From DATHWB01 sp035544575 (lineage in GTDB: Bacteria; Actinomycetota; Acidimicrobiia; Spongiisociales; ZC4RG35), in NCBI GenBank assembly GCA_035544575.1, contig DATKEC010000005.1:1-52410 (forward strand): a stretch of 52,410 nt of DNA, given 5' to 3'. Each line of letters starts with the position of its first letter. Positions within the stretch are counted from its first letter, which is position 1. The notes below the pieces were generated by a model, which worked only from the letters and a program-made list of their open reading frames with translations, was not told where the DNA came from and searched no databases. The position numbers were made by a program, and so were the translations under genes. This document shows positions 1 to 8,608 of this stretch, piece after piece.

Positions 1-1023
1 CCGACCGGCGTGTACTGGAAGCGTCAGCTCACGGGGTTCGTCCGCTCCGAGCCAGTCCTGCGGGGACGGGGCGTGTATCTGGGAGACAGCGAAGGCTGGA
101 TGTACGGCATCGATCTCGCCGGAGGTGACGTCATCTTCGAGAGCAGCATGCCGGGGGCGATCGACGCCTCGCCGAGCATCGAGCAGGTTTCGTTCCAACA
201 GGATGCCCAGGGCAAGGTGCTCGCATTCACCGGCGACGATCGAGGCAATTTCTTGATCCGGACGACCAACGACACCGAGGGTGAGGTCCAGAGGCTGAAC
301 CTCGGCTCACCCATCACCGGGCCCCCGCTCGTCCGGAACCTCTCGATGATCGTCAGCACGGCCGATGGCGTGCTGGTCGATCTCGTTCCCAGCGACGGAA
401 GCGAGTTGCGCAGGTTCCCGGCCGAGGGTGGCGTCGAGGGCGGATTCGTGGGGCCCCTCGCCGCCGATGGCGGAGTGATCTACGCCCGTACGGGCGAAGG
501 GGCGATCATCGTGATCGACGAGTCCACGTTCACCGAGATCTGCACGGACTTCTCAGCGGCGGCGCGGGCCACCACCCATGTGGTCGTGGCCGACGGTCGG
601 TGGTATGTCGGCACGTCGGCTCGGTCGATCCGCACGTTCACGGCCGGCGGGTGCAGCCCTGCCGGCATCGGTTCGTTCCAGATCGACACTCCGGTGGCGT
701 TCGCCCCGGTGGTCGCAGACGGAGTGCTGTGGGCAGTCGCAGACGCCGTCCTCCTGCCACTCGACGTGGAAACGGGCCAGGGCATCGGCTTCGTCGTCAC
801 AGTCGGCGGAGCATTCACGACGCCGCCGGTGATCGCGGGCGACCACCTGCTGATCGCCACCGAGGCTGGCGCGCTCGTCGCGATCTCGACCGCCGACGGT
901 TCGGAGGTGTGGAGGTTCGAGTTCGGATCACCGATCCGCACCCGGCCGATCGTCGCCAACGATCTCGTGCTCGTGGCGACCGCCCGCGGCGAGCTCATCG
1001 CCCTCGCCACACCGACCTCCTGA
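1..1023 (+). CDS. PQQ-type beta-propeller protein, 5' truncated
   Basis: The reading frame is open from base 1, so the gene most likely begins upstream; the first in-frame start inside the window is GTG at 10. The visible 340 residues carry repeating blade motifs typical of PQQ/YVTN-like propellers (GDSEGWMYGIDL near the start, TEAGALVAISTADGSEVWRF and TARGELIALAT near the end, each a Trp/aspartate-type blade closure). No catalytic residues or signal peptide are visible in this fragment. Such proteins are usually exported scaffolds or sensors; the substrate is unknown. It ends 41 bases before the parA gene on the same strand. A second propeller protein lies at 30709-32247. Fold assignment is fairly safe; function is not. 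Confidence 0.75.
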   Translation, partial: PTGVYWKRQLTGFVRSEPVLRGRGVYLGDSEGWMYGIDLAGGDVIFESSMPGAIDASPSIEQVSFQQDAQGKVLAFTGDDRGNFLIRTTNDTEGEVQRLNLGSPITGPPLVRNLSMIVSTADGVLVDLVPSDGSELRRFPAEGGVEGGFVGPLAADGGVIYARTGEGAIIVIDESTFTEICTDFSAAARATTHVVVADGRWYVGTSARSIRTFTAGGCSPAGIGSFQIDTPVAFAPVVADGVLWAVADAVLLPLDVETGQGIGFVVTVGGAFTTPPVIAGDHLLIATEAGALVAISTADGSEVWRFEFGSPIRTRPIVANDLVLVATARGELIALATPTS

Positions 1024-1064
1024 GCGGCGACAGCCAAGACTCGTCCCCTCCGTACACTCGCCCC

Positions 1065-1808
1065 GTGTCTCGGGTGATTGCGATCGCGAACCAGAAGGGC
1101 GGTGTGGCGAAGACCACGACGACCCACGCCCTCGCCGCCGCCCTGCTCGAACGCGGCCGGGCGGTGTTGGCAATCGACCTCGACCCCCAGGCATCGCTCA
1201 CGTTCGCGATGGGCGTGGAAGGTGAACCAGCGCCATCGATGCACGAGGTGATGCTCGGCAAGGCGGCAGTCGGCGACGTCCTCTACGAGTCGAACGGTAT
1301 CGACCTCGCACCGTCCTCGATCGATCTCGCCGGTGCCGAGATGAACCTCCTCACGCGTACCGGCCGCGAGTACGTCTTGAGCCGGGCGTTGCGGCCAGTC
1401 GACACCTACGACTACGTGCTCATCGACTGTCCCCCGTCACTGGGAATCCTGACGATCAATGCTCTCACGGCCGCCACTGAGGTCGTCGTCCCGCTCCAAG
1501 CCGAGACTCTCTCCCGGCGCGGCCTCGACCAGCTACTCGAGACGGTGAGTGACGTTCGACAGTTCACAAACCCGACCCTGACGGTCACGGGAGCCATCGT
1601 GACGATGTTCGACTCGAGGACGAGAGATGGCCGAGAACAACTCGAGCTTCTCGGAGAGGCGCCCGGCCTGAGGGTCTTCCACCCCCCGATCCCGAAGTCG
1701 GTGCGCGTGGCCGAAGCGCCGGGGCGGGGCCTGTCGGTTCTCGGTCACGCCCGCACGCATCCGGCGGCCCAGGCCTACCGAGCGATCGCCGAGACGCTCG
1801 ATGCATGA
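1065..1808 (+). CDS. ParA/Soj-family ATPase (orphan)
   Basis: The 247-residue protein begins MSRVIAIANQKGGVAKTTTT, with the deviant Walker A motif KGGVAKTT of the ParA/MinD family near residues 11-18. It continues with the switch I region AIDLDPQASLT and the Walker B-like YVLIDCPPSLG. Family members are ATP-dependent dimerising proteins that position DNA or protein cargo on the nucleoid. GTG at 1065 is chosen because it directly precedes the conserved N-terminal strand; the open frame extends upstream only through the antisense-rich end of the previous gene. No parB or parS-like site is seen nearby, so this is more likely an orphan or cargo-positioning ParA than the chromosome-partition ParA. 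Confidence 0.9.
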   Translation: MSRVIAIANQKGGVAKTTTTHALAAALLERGRAVLAIDLDPQASLTFAMGVEGEPAPSMHEVMLGKAAVGDVLYESNGIDLAPSSIDLAGAEMNLLTRTGREYVLSRALRPVDTYDYVLIDCPPSLGILTINALTAATEVVVPLQAETLSRRGLDQLLETVSDVRQFTNPTLTVTGAIVTMFDSRTRDGREQLELLGEAPGLRVFHPPIPKSVRVAEAPGRGLSVLGHARTHPAAQAYRAIAETLDA

Positions 1809-1883
1809 CGGCGAATCGGGCAAGCGCTCATTGTTTGGTAGAGCGCCGGGACGACCAGATCAAGACGAGTCGGATGCGGCTGC

Positions 1884-3362
1884 ATGAGAGCGCCGACCAT
1901 TCTCTTGGTGATCAGCGCCTTGGCGCTTGCGGGGTGCACCGATCCTGTGCCAGCACCGGCAACCACCACGCTTCCGCCCACCACGACCAGCGCACCGACG
2001 ACCACGACCACCACGCTGGCCGACTGTTCGTCGATCGATCATCCGGCGCCGTCGACGATCGACGGGGACACAGCCGCGGAACTCTCGATGGCCGTCTCCC
2101 GGATCCGATACGAGTGCGCCAACGAGGCCGTGGTGACCGCTGACACGGCTACCGCGATCTCAGCTGGGACTGCGCTTGGCATCGCCGCCGATCAACCCGT
2201 ACTCGTCAACGGAGCAGGCGTGGTCGAGGAACTCGACCGGCTGGGTGTGCTGGCGGTGCGCTGGGTCGGTTCGGCGCCGGCGCCGGATCTGGGAGTCCCG
2301 GTCACCGTCGTGTCACCAGCCGCCGTCTCAGAACCGCTTCCCCCGCCGATCGAGCGAGCCGACGTGACGTGGGTTCTCGGAAGCAGTTCCGAGGCAGCTT
2401 CGCTGGTGGCGGCGACGGCAGCGGCCCGCGGCGAGGCATTCGTGGATGTCAGCGGCATCGCCGATCTGCGATTCACGGACTCCGAGAGAATCCTGGCCCT
2501 GCAACCCGGGTCGGTGGTGGCCGTCGGACTCGATGACGACCAGCTCTGGCAGCTGGCAGCGATCCGAGGCGGCGTCGAGCTGGCCGGAGGCGGCTACACG
2601 TTCGACGGCAAGCGGCTGGTGGCCTTCTATGGCAACCCGACGACCAGCGCTCTCGGAGTCCTCGGGGAACAGGGCCCGGCAGCCACACTGGAACGAATCG
2701 AACCCCTCCTGGAGGAATACGCCTCCGACGGCCTTCGGACGGTGCCAGTGTTCGAGATCATCGCCACGGTGGCATCGGCGCGGGCCGGCGCCGACGATGA
2801 CTACTCCGACGAGGCCGGGGTGGAGACCCTGCGTCCGTGGATCGACTTCGCCGGCGAGAACGGGGTCTACGTGGTCCTCGACCTCCAGCCGGGCCGGGCG
2901 CATTTTCTCGACCAGGCCCGCCGTTACGAGGAGTTCCTCCGCCTCCCGCATGTGGGACTCGCCCTGGATCCCGAATGGCGGCTCGGCCCCGACCAGGTCC
3001 ACCTCCGCCAGATCGGCACCGTCGACGCCGCCGAGATCAACGAAGTGTCGCGCTGGCTGGCTCAGATCGTGCGCGAGGAGAACCTGCCCCAGAAGTACTT
3101 CATGATCCATCAGTTCCGATTCTCGATGATCACCAATCGCGAACAGATCGAGACGCCACTGGAACTCTTCACCGTGATTCACATGGACGGCCAGGGCCCG
3201 CTGCCGTCGAAGTTCGAGACCTACCGGGCGATCACGGCCGGTCAGGACCACGTGGGGTGGGCGTGGGGCTGGAAGAACTTCTACGACGAGGACTCACCCA
3301 TGGCGACCCCGGCGGATGTCCTCGGCGTCGAGCCCATCGTCGTCTACGTCTCCTACCAGTGA
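1884..3362 (+). CDS. Secreted lipoprotein with Thr-rich linker, possible CWB2-like N-terminal region
   Basis: The 492-residue product has a lipoprotein signal with lipobox LALAGC (Cys 18), followed by a Thr/Pro linker (residues 24-45), so it should be membrane-anchored on the outer face. Residues about 60-220 have alternating Ala-rich helices and hydrophobic strands (QPVLVNGAGVVEELDRLGVLAVRWVG) that resemble degenerate cell-wall-binding repeat 2 units. Residues about 240-490 look like a TIM-barrel-type region with a conserved feel (VFEIIATVASARAG, HVGLALDPEWRL, KYFMIHQF, VGWAWGWKN). No enzyme family is recognised with certainty. ATG 1884 is the only start that retains the signal peptide. It converges with the CHAD gene, leaving only 4 bases between stop codons. 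Confidence 0.8.
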   Translation: MRAPTILLVISALALAGCTDPVPAPATTTLPPTTTSAPTTTTTTLADCSSIDHPAPSTIDGDTAAELSMAVSRIRYECANEAVVTADTATAISAGTALGIAADQPVLVNGAGVVEELDRLGVLAVRWVGSAPAPDLGVPVTVVSPAAVSEPLPPPIERADVTWVLGSSSEAASLVAATAAARGEAFVDVSGIADLRFTDSERILALQPGSVVAVGLDDDQLWQLAAIRGGVELAGGGYTFDGKRLVAFYGNPTTSALGVLGEQGPAATLERIEPLLEEYASDGLRTVPVFEIIATVASARAGADDDYSDEAGVETLRPWIDFAGENGVYVVLDLQPGRAHFLDQARRYEEFLRLPHVGLALDPEWRLGPDQVHLRQIGTVDAAEINEVSRWLAQIVREENLPQKYFMIHQFRFSMITNREQIETPLELFTVIHMDGQGPLPSKFETYRAITAGQDHVGWAWGWKNFYDEDSPMATPADVLGVEPIVVYVSYQ

Positions 3363-3366
3363 CGGC

Positions 3367-4380
3367 TCACGGCGCGAACCCCACCGGCAGCGGGTCGTCC
3401 CAGGCATCCCAGTAGTCGCGCACCCGCCGCGTGAAGCGATCAGGGGACTCGGCATAGACCCGCGACCCGAGGGACAAAGCAGCCGCCTGCAGTTCGGCCC
3501 TCCGGTGTTGGACGAGGGCAACGAGCATCGACCGTTCGATCGGGTCCGGGCAGTACTCGGGATGGCCCGCCAGGAACCGGAGCAGGTCGGCCAGGTCGTG
3601 CTCGTCGCCGAGGAGGTCGCCCAAACGGGTCAGAGCCGAGGCGTAGCCCTCCAGCACGTCGGGAAAGACCGGAGAGAGCATCTCGACTTGATGGCGCAAG
3701 TAGCGGGCCCGCTTGCGCCATGAGTGGAAGTTGACCGCGGTGCGGTGGCGGCCGGCCTCGCCCATCTCCTGACGACCCCGGGCGTAGGTCTGGCCGAGAC
3801 CCCGCTCGACCGACGCGAACCGATGCGGGATCACTGCCATGCCGTGGGCGCGGGCGGTCTCGTCATCGACCGGCCACGCCGCGTACCGGGCACGCGCAGA
3901 ACGGAGGGCGTAGGCCACCTTTCTCCACTCGTCGCCGTCGACCATTTGATCGAGGACCCGGCGCCTCCGGTCGGCGAGGCGCTTCTCCACCCCTTCGAAT
4001 GCCGACGCCCGGAGTTGCGGTTCGAAGCGGTCCCGCACAGCCCCGACGGAGGCGACCCTGACGTCGGTGTCGCGCAGCGGCGCCAGCATCCGGGCAGTGT
4101 CCCGCAGGATGGCGTTCTCGATTCGGTAGCGCTTGTCGCCGAGTTCGGATCGCACGAGCCGGAGCACCGCACGCAGCCGTTTCGTGACCTTGCGGACCTC
4201 GTGTATCGCCACGTCGACCGTCTCAGTGGCGATGACCGAAAGCGCGGCATCGAACTGATCCACGGCCATCCGGCGCAGCCCCGTCGCCAACGGTTCGTGG
4301 CCACCGAGGGCGAAGCCTTCGACGACGGCGGGGAGGAATCGTCGCCCGGAGACGGGTGGAGGCGTCGGTGTCGGATGCAC
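3367..4380 (-). CDS. CHAD-domain protein
   Basis: The 337-residue protein is a single CHAD domain: helical, with conserved His and basic residues (IHEVRKVTKRLRAVLR near residues 45-60; NFHSWRKRARYLRHQVEM in the second half) that form the positively charged surface known to bind polyphosphate in this family. No CYTH domain is fused. The open frame runs to 4722, but its first 114 codons read as arginine/proline-rich antisense of the neighbouring cyclase gene; GTG at 4380 gives a sensible N-terminus. It is divergent from the cyclase gene. A polyphosphate kinase and a Pho cluster are also in the window, but more than 40 kb away, so a functional link is only an idea. Confidence 0.85.
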   Translation of the reverse strand: MHPTPTPPPVSGRRFLPAVVEGFALGGHEPLATGLRRMAVDQFDAALSVIATETVDVAIHEVRKVTKRLRAVLRLVRSELGDKRYRIENAILRDTARMLAPLRDTDVRVASVGAVRDRFEPQLRASAFEGVEKRLADRRRRVLDQMVDGDEWRKVAYALRSARARYAAWPVDDETARAHGMAVIPHRFASVERGLGQTYARGRQEMGEAGRHRTAVNFHSWRKRARYLRHQVEMLSPVFPDVLEGYASALTRLGDLLGDEHDLADLLRFLAGHPEYCPDPIERSMLVALVQHRRAELQAAALSLGSRVYAESPDRFTRRVRDYWDAWDDPLPVGFAP

Positions 4381-4409
4381 CGCCCGAGCGTAACGGACGC
4401 CTTGACCGC

Positions 4410-4435
4410 AAACCCTGGGTTCAGGACCACCTATA
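4410..4435 (+). repeat. Half copy of the AACCCTGGGT element in the CHAD/cyclase intergenic space
   Basis: Bases 4410-4435 match bases 27830-27855 (left arm of the terminator behind the SPFH gene) at 24 of 26 positions, starting AAACCCTGGGTTC and continuing through GGACCACC. Here there is no opposing right arm. The copy lies between divergent genes, so it cannot be a conventional terminator for either and may be a protein-binding site or a remnant of a dispersed palindrome. Confidence 0.6.
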
Positions 4436-4505
4436 TGGCGGGTTCGATGCACTAGAACGCCCATGCCGGGACCGCACGCCCACCGGGTCGTCCCTAGGCT
4501 CGACG

Positions 4506-7500
4506 GTGGTGGCCATCGAATGCACCTCGTGTGCCGCGCAAGCTCCCTCCGGTTCGCGCTTCTGTCCTCTCTGTGGATCTGCCATCTCCGCCGGTCCGGG
4601 ACGGGAACGCAAGTTCGCAACCGCGCTCTTCGCCGACCTCGTGGGGTCGACCGCTCTCGGTGACCGGGAGGACGCCGAGGTGGTCCAGGAGCTGGTCGCC
4701 CGTGTTTTCGACCGGCTGGCACCCGTCATCGAGCGCTACGGGGGCCTGATCGACAACTACATGGGCGACGGCATCCTGGCGATCTTCGGTGTGCCGCAGA
4801 TCCACGAAGACGACCCTGACCGGGCGGTGCGTTCGGGTCTCGAGATGCAGGACGTCCTGTCGGAGCTCAATCGCTCCTTCGCCGCCGAGGGCCGGCCCCA
4901 GGTCCAGATCCGCATCGGGCTGGAGGCGGGGGAGGTACTGGTCGACTCCCTCCGGCCCGACCGCCGCGTCACGGGCGACACGGTCAACCTGGCGGCACGT
5001 TTGCAGGGGGCCGCCGAGCCGGGCACCGTGGTGGTCGGTCCGGCTGCTCACGCGCTGACCCACAGGATCATCGGCTACGAAGCCCTATCCCCCCTGGATG
5101 TCAAGGGCAAGCCGGAGAAGGTCCCCGCCTGGCGGGCCACCGGCGTGGCAGCTCGGCTGCGGGGAGAACGGCCCTCAACGGGTCTCGGATCCCAGCTGGT
5201 CGGCCGCGACGACGAGCTGGCCATCTTGCGGCAGGTCTTCGACCGCAGTGTGCGGGAGGGCACACCCGGCCTGATCACCATCCTGGGACCGGCCGGAACC
5301 GGCAAGTCGCGACTGGTGAGGGAGTTCGCACGCGAGCTCGCAGGTGGTGACGTGGTCGCCCATTGGCGGGAGGGCCGATGCCTGGCATACGGCAACGTGT
5401 CGTATTCGGCGCTGGCCGACTCGGTCAAGGCTCACTGCGAGCTGCTGGAGGACGACTCCTCGGATCGAGTGCGAGCCAAAGTGAGGCGGGCCGTCACCGA
5501 CCTCTTTCCTGAGGGGGGTCCTCTTGAAGAGGTGCTGGCGTTGGTGGGCGCCGGGACCGGCGTTGAGCTGTCGCGGGAGGAACTGTTCGAGGGTTGGCGT
5601 CAGCTGTTGGAGCGTCTGGCTGGCCGCCGTCCGTTGGTGATGGTCTGGGAAGACATCCACTGGGCCGACAGCGGGCTGATGGACTTCATCGAGCATGCCG
5701 CCGATTGGGCCCAGGGGCCGATCCTGATGCTCACAATGGCACGCCCGGAGCTGCTGGAATCTCGCCCCACTTGGGGCGCCGGTCTGCGCAACTACACCAG
5801 CGTGCACCTCGACCCGCTCACCGCCGCCGAGAGCCGCAGGCTCGTCGACGACCTGGCCGGGGGCGCCCTCCCCGATGCGCTCGCCGATCAGATCGTCCAG
5901 CACTCGGAGGGGAACCCGTTCTATACCGAGGAGATCGTGCAGATGCTGATCGACCGGGGATCCCTGGAACGTGCTGACGGCGCCCTGCGCCTGGTGGGCT
6001 CGCTGTCATCGGTCGATGTTCCTCGATCCGTGCAGTCGCTGCTGGCGGCTCGGATCGACGGTCTGGGACCCGACGAGAAGGCGACGCTCCAGGATGCCGC
6101 GGTGGTCGGCCGCGCTGTTTGGGTGGGTGCTGTCGCCTCCCTCGGGAAGCGAGCTCCGCACGAGACCAGTCGCCTGCTGGGTGAGCTCCAAACACGGGAT
6201 CTGCTGTTGGCGGCCGAGTCGTCGACGTTCTCAGGTGACGAGGAGTTCTGGTTCCGCCACATCCTGATAAAGGATGTCGCCTACGAGTCGATTCCAAAAC
6301 GCGAGAGAGCCCGCAAGCACCAGGCCGCCGCTGAGTGGGCCGAAGAGCGCGTTGGGGACCGGAGCCATGAGCAGGCCGAACTCATCGCCACCCACCATCG
6401 GCAGGCGCTGGGCTATCTGGACGAATTGCGGGCCGACCCGGCGGAGTCCGCCGGCATCCGCTCCCGGCTCCATGTGTGGGCGGAGCGGGCCGCCCATCGG
6501 GCAGAGTCGCTCGGACAACTGGAGGAGGCAGCGAAATGGTATCGGGTGGCCGTCGAGGCCGCCGGTCCCGAAATCGACGGCCTCGACATCGCCCGCCTAT
6601 GGGAGGCCTACGCCCGCGGCGGTGCGCAGAACGAGCCCGTCGACCGGGTCATCGCCGCCCTCGAGAATGCCCTGGATCTCTATGAGGGACTTCACCTCGA
6701 CCTGGATGCGGGGCGGGTCGAGGCGCGCCTCGGGTTCGCAGTATGGGAATCGGGAAACGACCCAGGAGGCGAGGGCTGGCTGGACAAGTCCGTCGCCCGG
6801 TTGCAGGACCTCGAGCCCAGCAGTGAGCTGGCTGAGGCCCTCACATTGCGGGGCAACTTCAGGTGGCGCCACAACCTGGGCCACGATGCGGAGCAAGATC
6901 TGCGCCGGGCCATCGAGCTGGCTGATCGGACCGGGGCCGACATCGTCTCGATCGAGGCCCAACACGACCTGGGCATCGCCCTCACCATGCAGGAGCGGCC
7001 GGAGGAAGCCATGGCGCTCATCAAGAGCTCCTATGAGGCGGCGCAGCGAAGCTCCGACATCTTCCTCCGGGTTCGCTCCGGCAACAACTGGGGCGTGTAC
7101 CTGTACAACTACTTCTCCGAACTCGACGAAGCCGTCGAGGTGCTCCGGACTTGCCTGGCGGAGACCCGCAGGACCGGCTCGTACGGTTTCACCGCCTGGG
7201 GCGCCGTCAATCTGAGTGCGATCCTGCGCCGGCAGGGAAAGCTGGACGAAGCCGACGAGGTGACACAGATCTCCCTCGATGCGCTTGCGAAGACCGACAC
7301 ACCTCTCCTGCGCGGATGGTCGTTGGCCGGCATCGCCGAGACCAACCTCTGGCGGGGCGATGTCCGAGCAGCGAGACGAATACTCGATACGGCTCAGCTC
7401 CGACTCGACGATCCGGAAACGCACAGGGAGGTGGCCCGGCTGCTCATCGAGCTGGCCCGATCCGAAGGGCGAACCGACGACGCGCTCGGAACGGCCAGGG

Positions 7501-7916
7501 TCGCGCTGGAGATCCTCCCGGAGCAGTTCTTCCCGGGCACCGATCACCAGGAGTTCGGTCTCGAAGTGGTGAGGATGCTGATGGCCACGGGTGAGCGGGA
7601 CGAAGCGGCGTCGGTGCGGGCACGGATGAGGGCCGGCTTCGAGCCGCGCCGAGCGGCTGACGCGTGTCTTCAGGTGGCGGACGCGCTGTTGGCATCCCGG
7701 CCTGACGAACGCGCCGACCACCTGCGCGATGCCGTCGAGGTCTTCGAAGATCGCGGGTTCGTCATCGCCCACCTGAGGGCACTCATCGACCTGGCGGATG
7801 CGCTGGTCATTACCGGCGATGACCCGACGGCGGTGGTCGAGGAGGCACGCCGTATCGGTGGCGCGATCGGTGCCGGGCTCTATCTCACGCAGCTGGAAGA
7901 GCGGTTTCCCGCCTGA
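4506..7916 (+). CDS. Zinc-ribbon / class III nucleotidyl cyclase / AAA ATPase / TPR signalling protein
   Basis: The 1136-residue protein starts with a zinc ribbon (CTSC at 6-9, CPLC at 20-23). A class III cyclase domain follows (about 36-195) with both metal-binding Asp in FADLVGST (D44) and MGDG (D88), and the transition-state Asn and Arg in NLAAR (N161, R165). The position usually held by the purine-reading Lys is Asn 84 (IDNYMGDG). An AAA/STAND-type ATPase follows, with Walker A GPAGTGKS at 261-268 and Walker B LVMVWED at about 377-383. The remainder is helical TPR-like repeats. GTG 4506 (or GTG 4509) is preferred over the far-upstream ATG because it begins right at the zinc ribbon. It probably couples a stimulus sensed by the TPR/ATPase part to cyclic nucleotide output; substrate specificity is uncertain. 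Confidence 0.9.
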   Translation: MVAIECTSCAAQAPSGSRFCPLCGSAISAGPGRERKFATALFADLVGSTALGDREDAEVVQELVARVFDRLAPVIERYGGLIDNYMGDGILAIFGVPQIHEDDPDRAVRSGLEMQDVLSELNRSFAAEGRPQVQIRIGLEAGEVLVDSLRPDRRVTGDTVNLAARLQGAAEPGTVVVGPAAHALTHRIIGYEALSPLDVKGKPEKVPAWRATGVAARLRGERPSTGLGSQLVGRDDELAILRQVFDRSVREGTPGLITILGPAGTGKSRLVREFARELAGGDVVAHWREGRCLAYGNVSYSALADSVKAHCELLEDDSSDRVRAKVRRAVTDLFPEGGPLEEVLALVGAGTGVELSREELFEGWRQLLERLAGRRPLVMVWEDIHWADSGLMDFIEHAADWAQGPILMLTMARPELLESRPTWGAGLRNYTSVHLDPLTAAESRRLVDDLAGGALPDALADQIVQHSEGNPFYTEEIVQMLIDRGSLERADGALRLVGSLSSVDVPRSVQSLLAARIDGLGPDEKATLQDAAVVGRAVWVGAVASLGKRAPHETSRLLGELQTRDLLLAAESSTFSGDEEFWFRHILIKDVAYESIPKRERARKHQAAAEWAEERVGDRSHEQAELIATHHRQALGYLDELRADPAESAGIRSRLHVWAERAAHRAESLGQLEEAAKWYRVAVEAAGPEIDGLDIARLWEAYARGGAQNEPVDRVIAALENALDLYEGLHLDLDAGRVEARLGFAVWESGNDPGGEGWLDKSVARLQDLEPSSELAEALTLRGNFRWRHNLGHDAEQDLRRAIELADRTGADIVSIEAQHDLGIALTMQERPEEAMALIKSSYEAAQRSSDIFLRVRSGNNWGVYLYNYFSELDEAVEVLRTCLAETRRTGSYGFTAWGAVNLSAILRRQGKLDEADEVTQISLDALAKTDTPLLRGWSLAGIAETNLWRGDVRAARRILDTAQLRLDDPETHREVARLLIELARSEGRTDDALGTARVALEILPEQFFPGTDHQEFGLEVVRMLMATGERDEAASVRARMRAGFEPRRAADACLQVADALLASRPDERADHLRDAVEVFEDRGFVIAHLRALIDLADALVITGDDPTAVVEEARRIGGAIGAGLYLTQLEERFPA

Positions 7917-7934
7917 CTTCAGACGCCGTCATCT

Positions 7935-7974
7935 TGGGTTGACGCATCGAGTAGTACGACCTACCGTCAACCCA
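7935..7974 (+). promoter_or_regulatory. Promoter bracketed by a 10-base perfect inverted repeat
   Basis: TGGGTTGACG at 7935-7944 is repeated inverted as CGTCAACCCA at 7965-7974, with 20 bases between. The left arm contains a -35-like TTGACG (7939-7944) and 17 bases later TACCGT (7962-7967) can serve as -10. Both promoter elements are therefore embedded in or next to the arms, as expected for an operator. The right arm continues into AACCCAGGGT, the core also found at 4411 and 27831/27867. It would drive the HTH/Clp-N gene pair. Confidence 0.6.
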
Positions 7975-8000
7975 GGGTGACACACGACGAGGGATCCAGC

Positions 8001-8204
8001 ATGCAGGAGTTGATCTCGGCCGCGGACCGAGGCGAGCCCGCCGACGGGCTGAGGGCGGTGGTCGTCCTTCGCCGTCTCGCAGACCGGTTGGAGGACCGCC
8101 ACGTCGCCGCGGCTCGCAGCCAAGGATGGACGTGGGAGGAGATCGGCGACGCGTTGGGCGTTTCGCGCCAGGCTGTGCACAAGAAGCATCGGCGGAGGGC
8201 GTGA
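8001..8204 (+). CDS. Small helix-turn-helix protein
   Basis: The 67-residue protein ends with a clear helix-turn-helix (WTWEEIGDALGVSRQAVHKK, about residues 42-61) after a helical N-terminal half (LISAADRGEPADGL, LRRLADRLEDRHVAAAR). ATG 8001 is preferred over GTG 7977 because GAGGGA lies 6 bases upstream and the predicted transcription start falls near 7975. The stop codon overlaps the next gene's ATG by one base (TGATG), so the two are translationally coupled. In other actinobacteria a very similar HTH occurs next to or fused with Clp-N domains. It may be a DNA-binding partner of the Clp-N protein and could bind the inverted repeat just upstream; that is inference. Confidence 0.8.
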   Translation: MQELISAADRGEPADGLRAVVVLRRLADRLEDRHVAAARSQGWTWEEIGDALGVSRQAVHKKHRRRA

Positions 8205-8596
8205 TGTTCGAGCGATTCAGTCCCGAGTTGCGCCAGGCTGTCCTCATCGCCGCCGAAGAGGTTACGAGGCCCCGTGGCGACACATGGATCGGAACCGAGC
8301 ATCTCCTGGTGGGCGCGGCGTCGGTCGCGAGCCTCCCATGCGGCGATCCGCCACTGGAAGCAACGGCTCTCCGGGCCAAGGACGCGATGCGACGCGCCCT
8401 GCGCATCGGGATCGACGAGGGCCACAGGCGGATCACACCCCATCACCTCTTGGCCGCGCTGGCGCTCGGACGTCCGAACGATCCCGCCATCCGCCTCCTG
8501 CACACTGCCGGCATCGACCCATCGACCCTTCGACACTCGATCTGGTCATCCGGGAGATTTGGAACGGCCGGACCGCCTGAGTTCTGGACTGTCTAG
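8204..8596 (+). CDS. Stand-alone Clp N-terminal (repeat) domain protein
   Basis: The 130-residue protein matches the Clp N domain that recognises substrates or adaptors in ClpA/B/C: MFERFSPELRQAVLIAAEEV and IGTEHLLVGAA in the first half-repeat, ITPHHLLAALAL in the second. No ATPase domain follows; it stops after about one complete two-repeat unit. It is coupled to the preceding HTH gene. The pair is likely an adaptor or regulator acting on a Clp protease or chaperone, or a transcription factor with a Clp-N sensor half. Which of these is true cannot be read from sequence. Confidence 0.85.
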   Translation: MFERFSPELRQAVLIAAEEVTRPRGDTWIGTEHLLVGAASVASLPCGDPPLEATALRAKDAMRRALRIGIDEGHRRITPHHLLAALALGRPNDPAIRLLHTAGIDPSTLRHSIWSSGRFGTAGPPEFWTV

Positions 8597-8608
8597 CGTC
8601 GACTTCTC

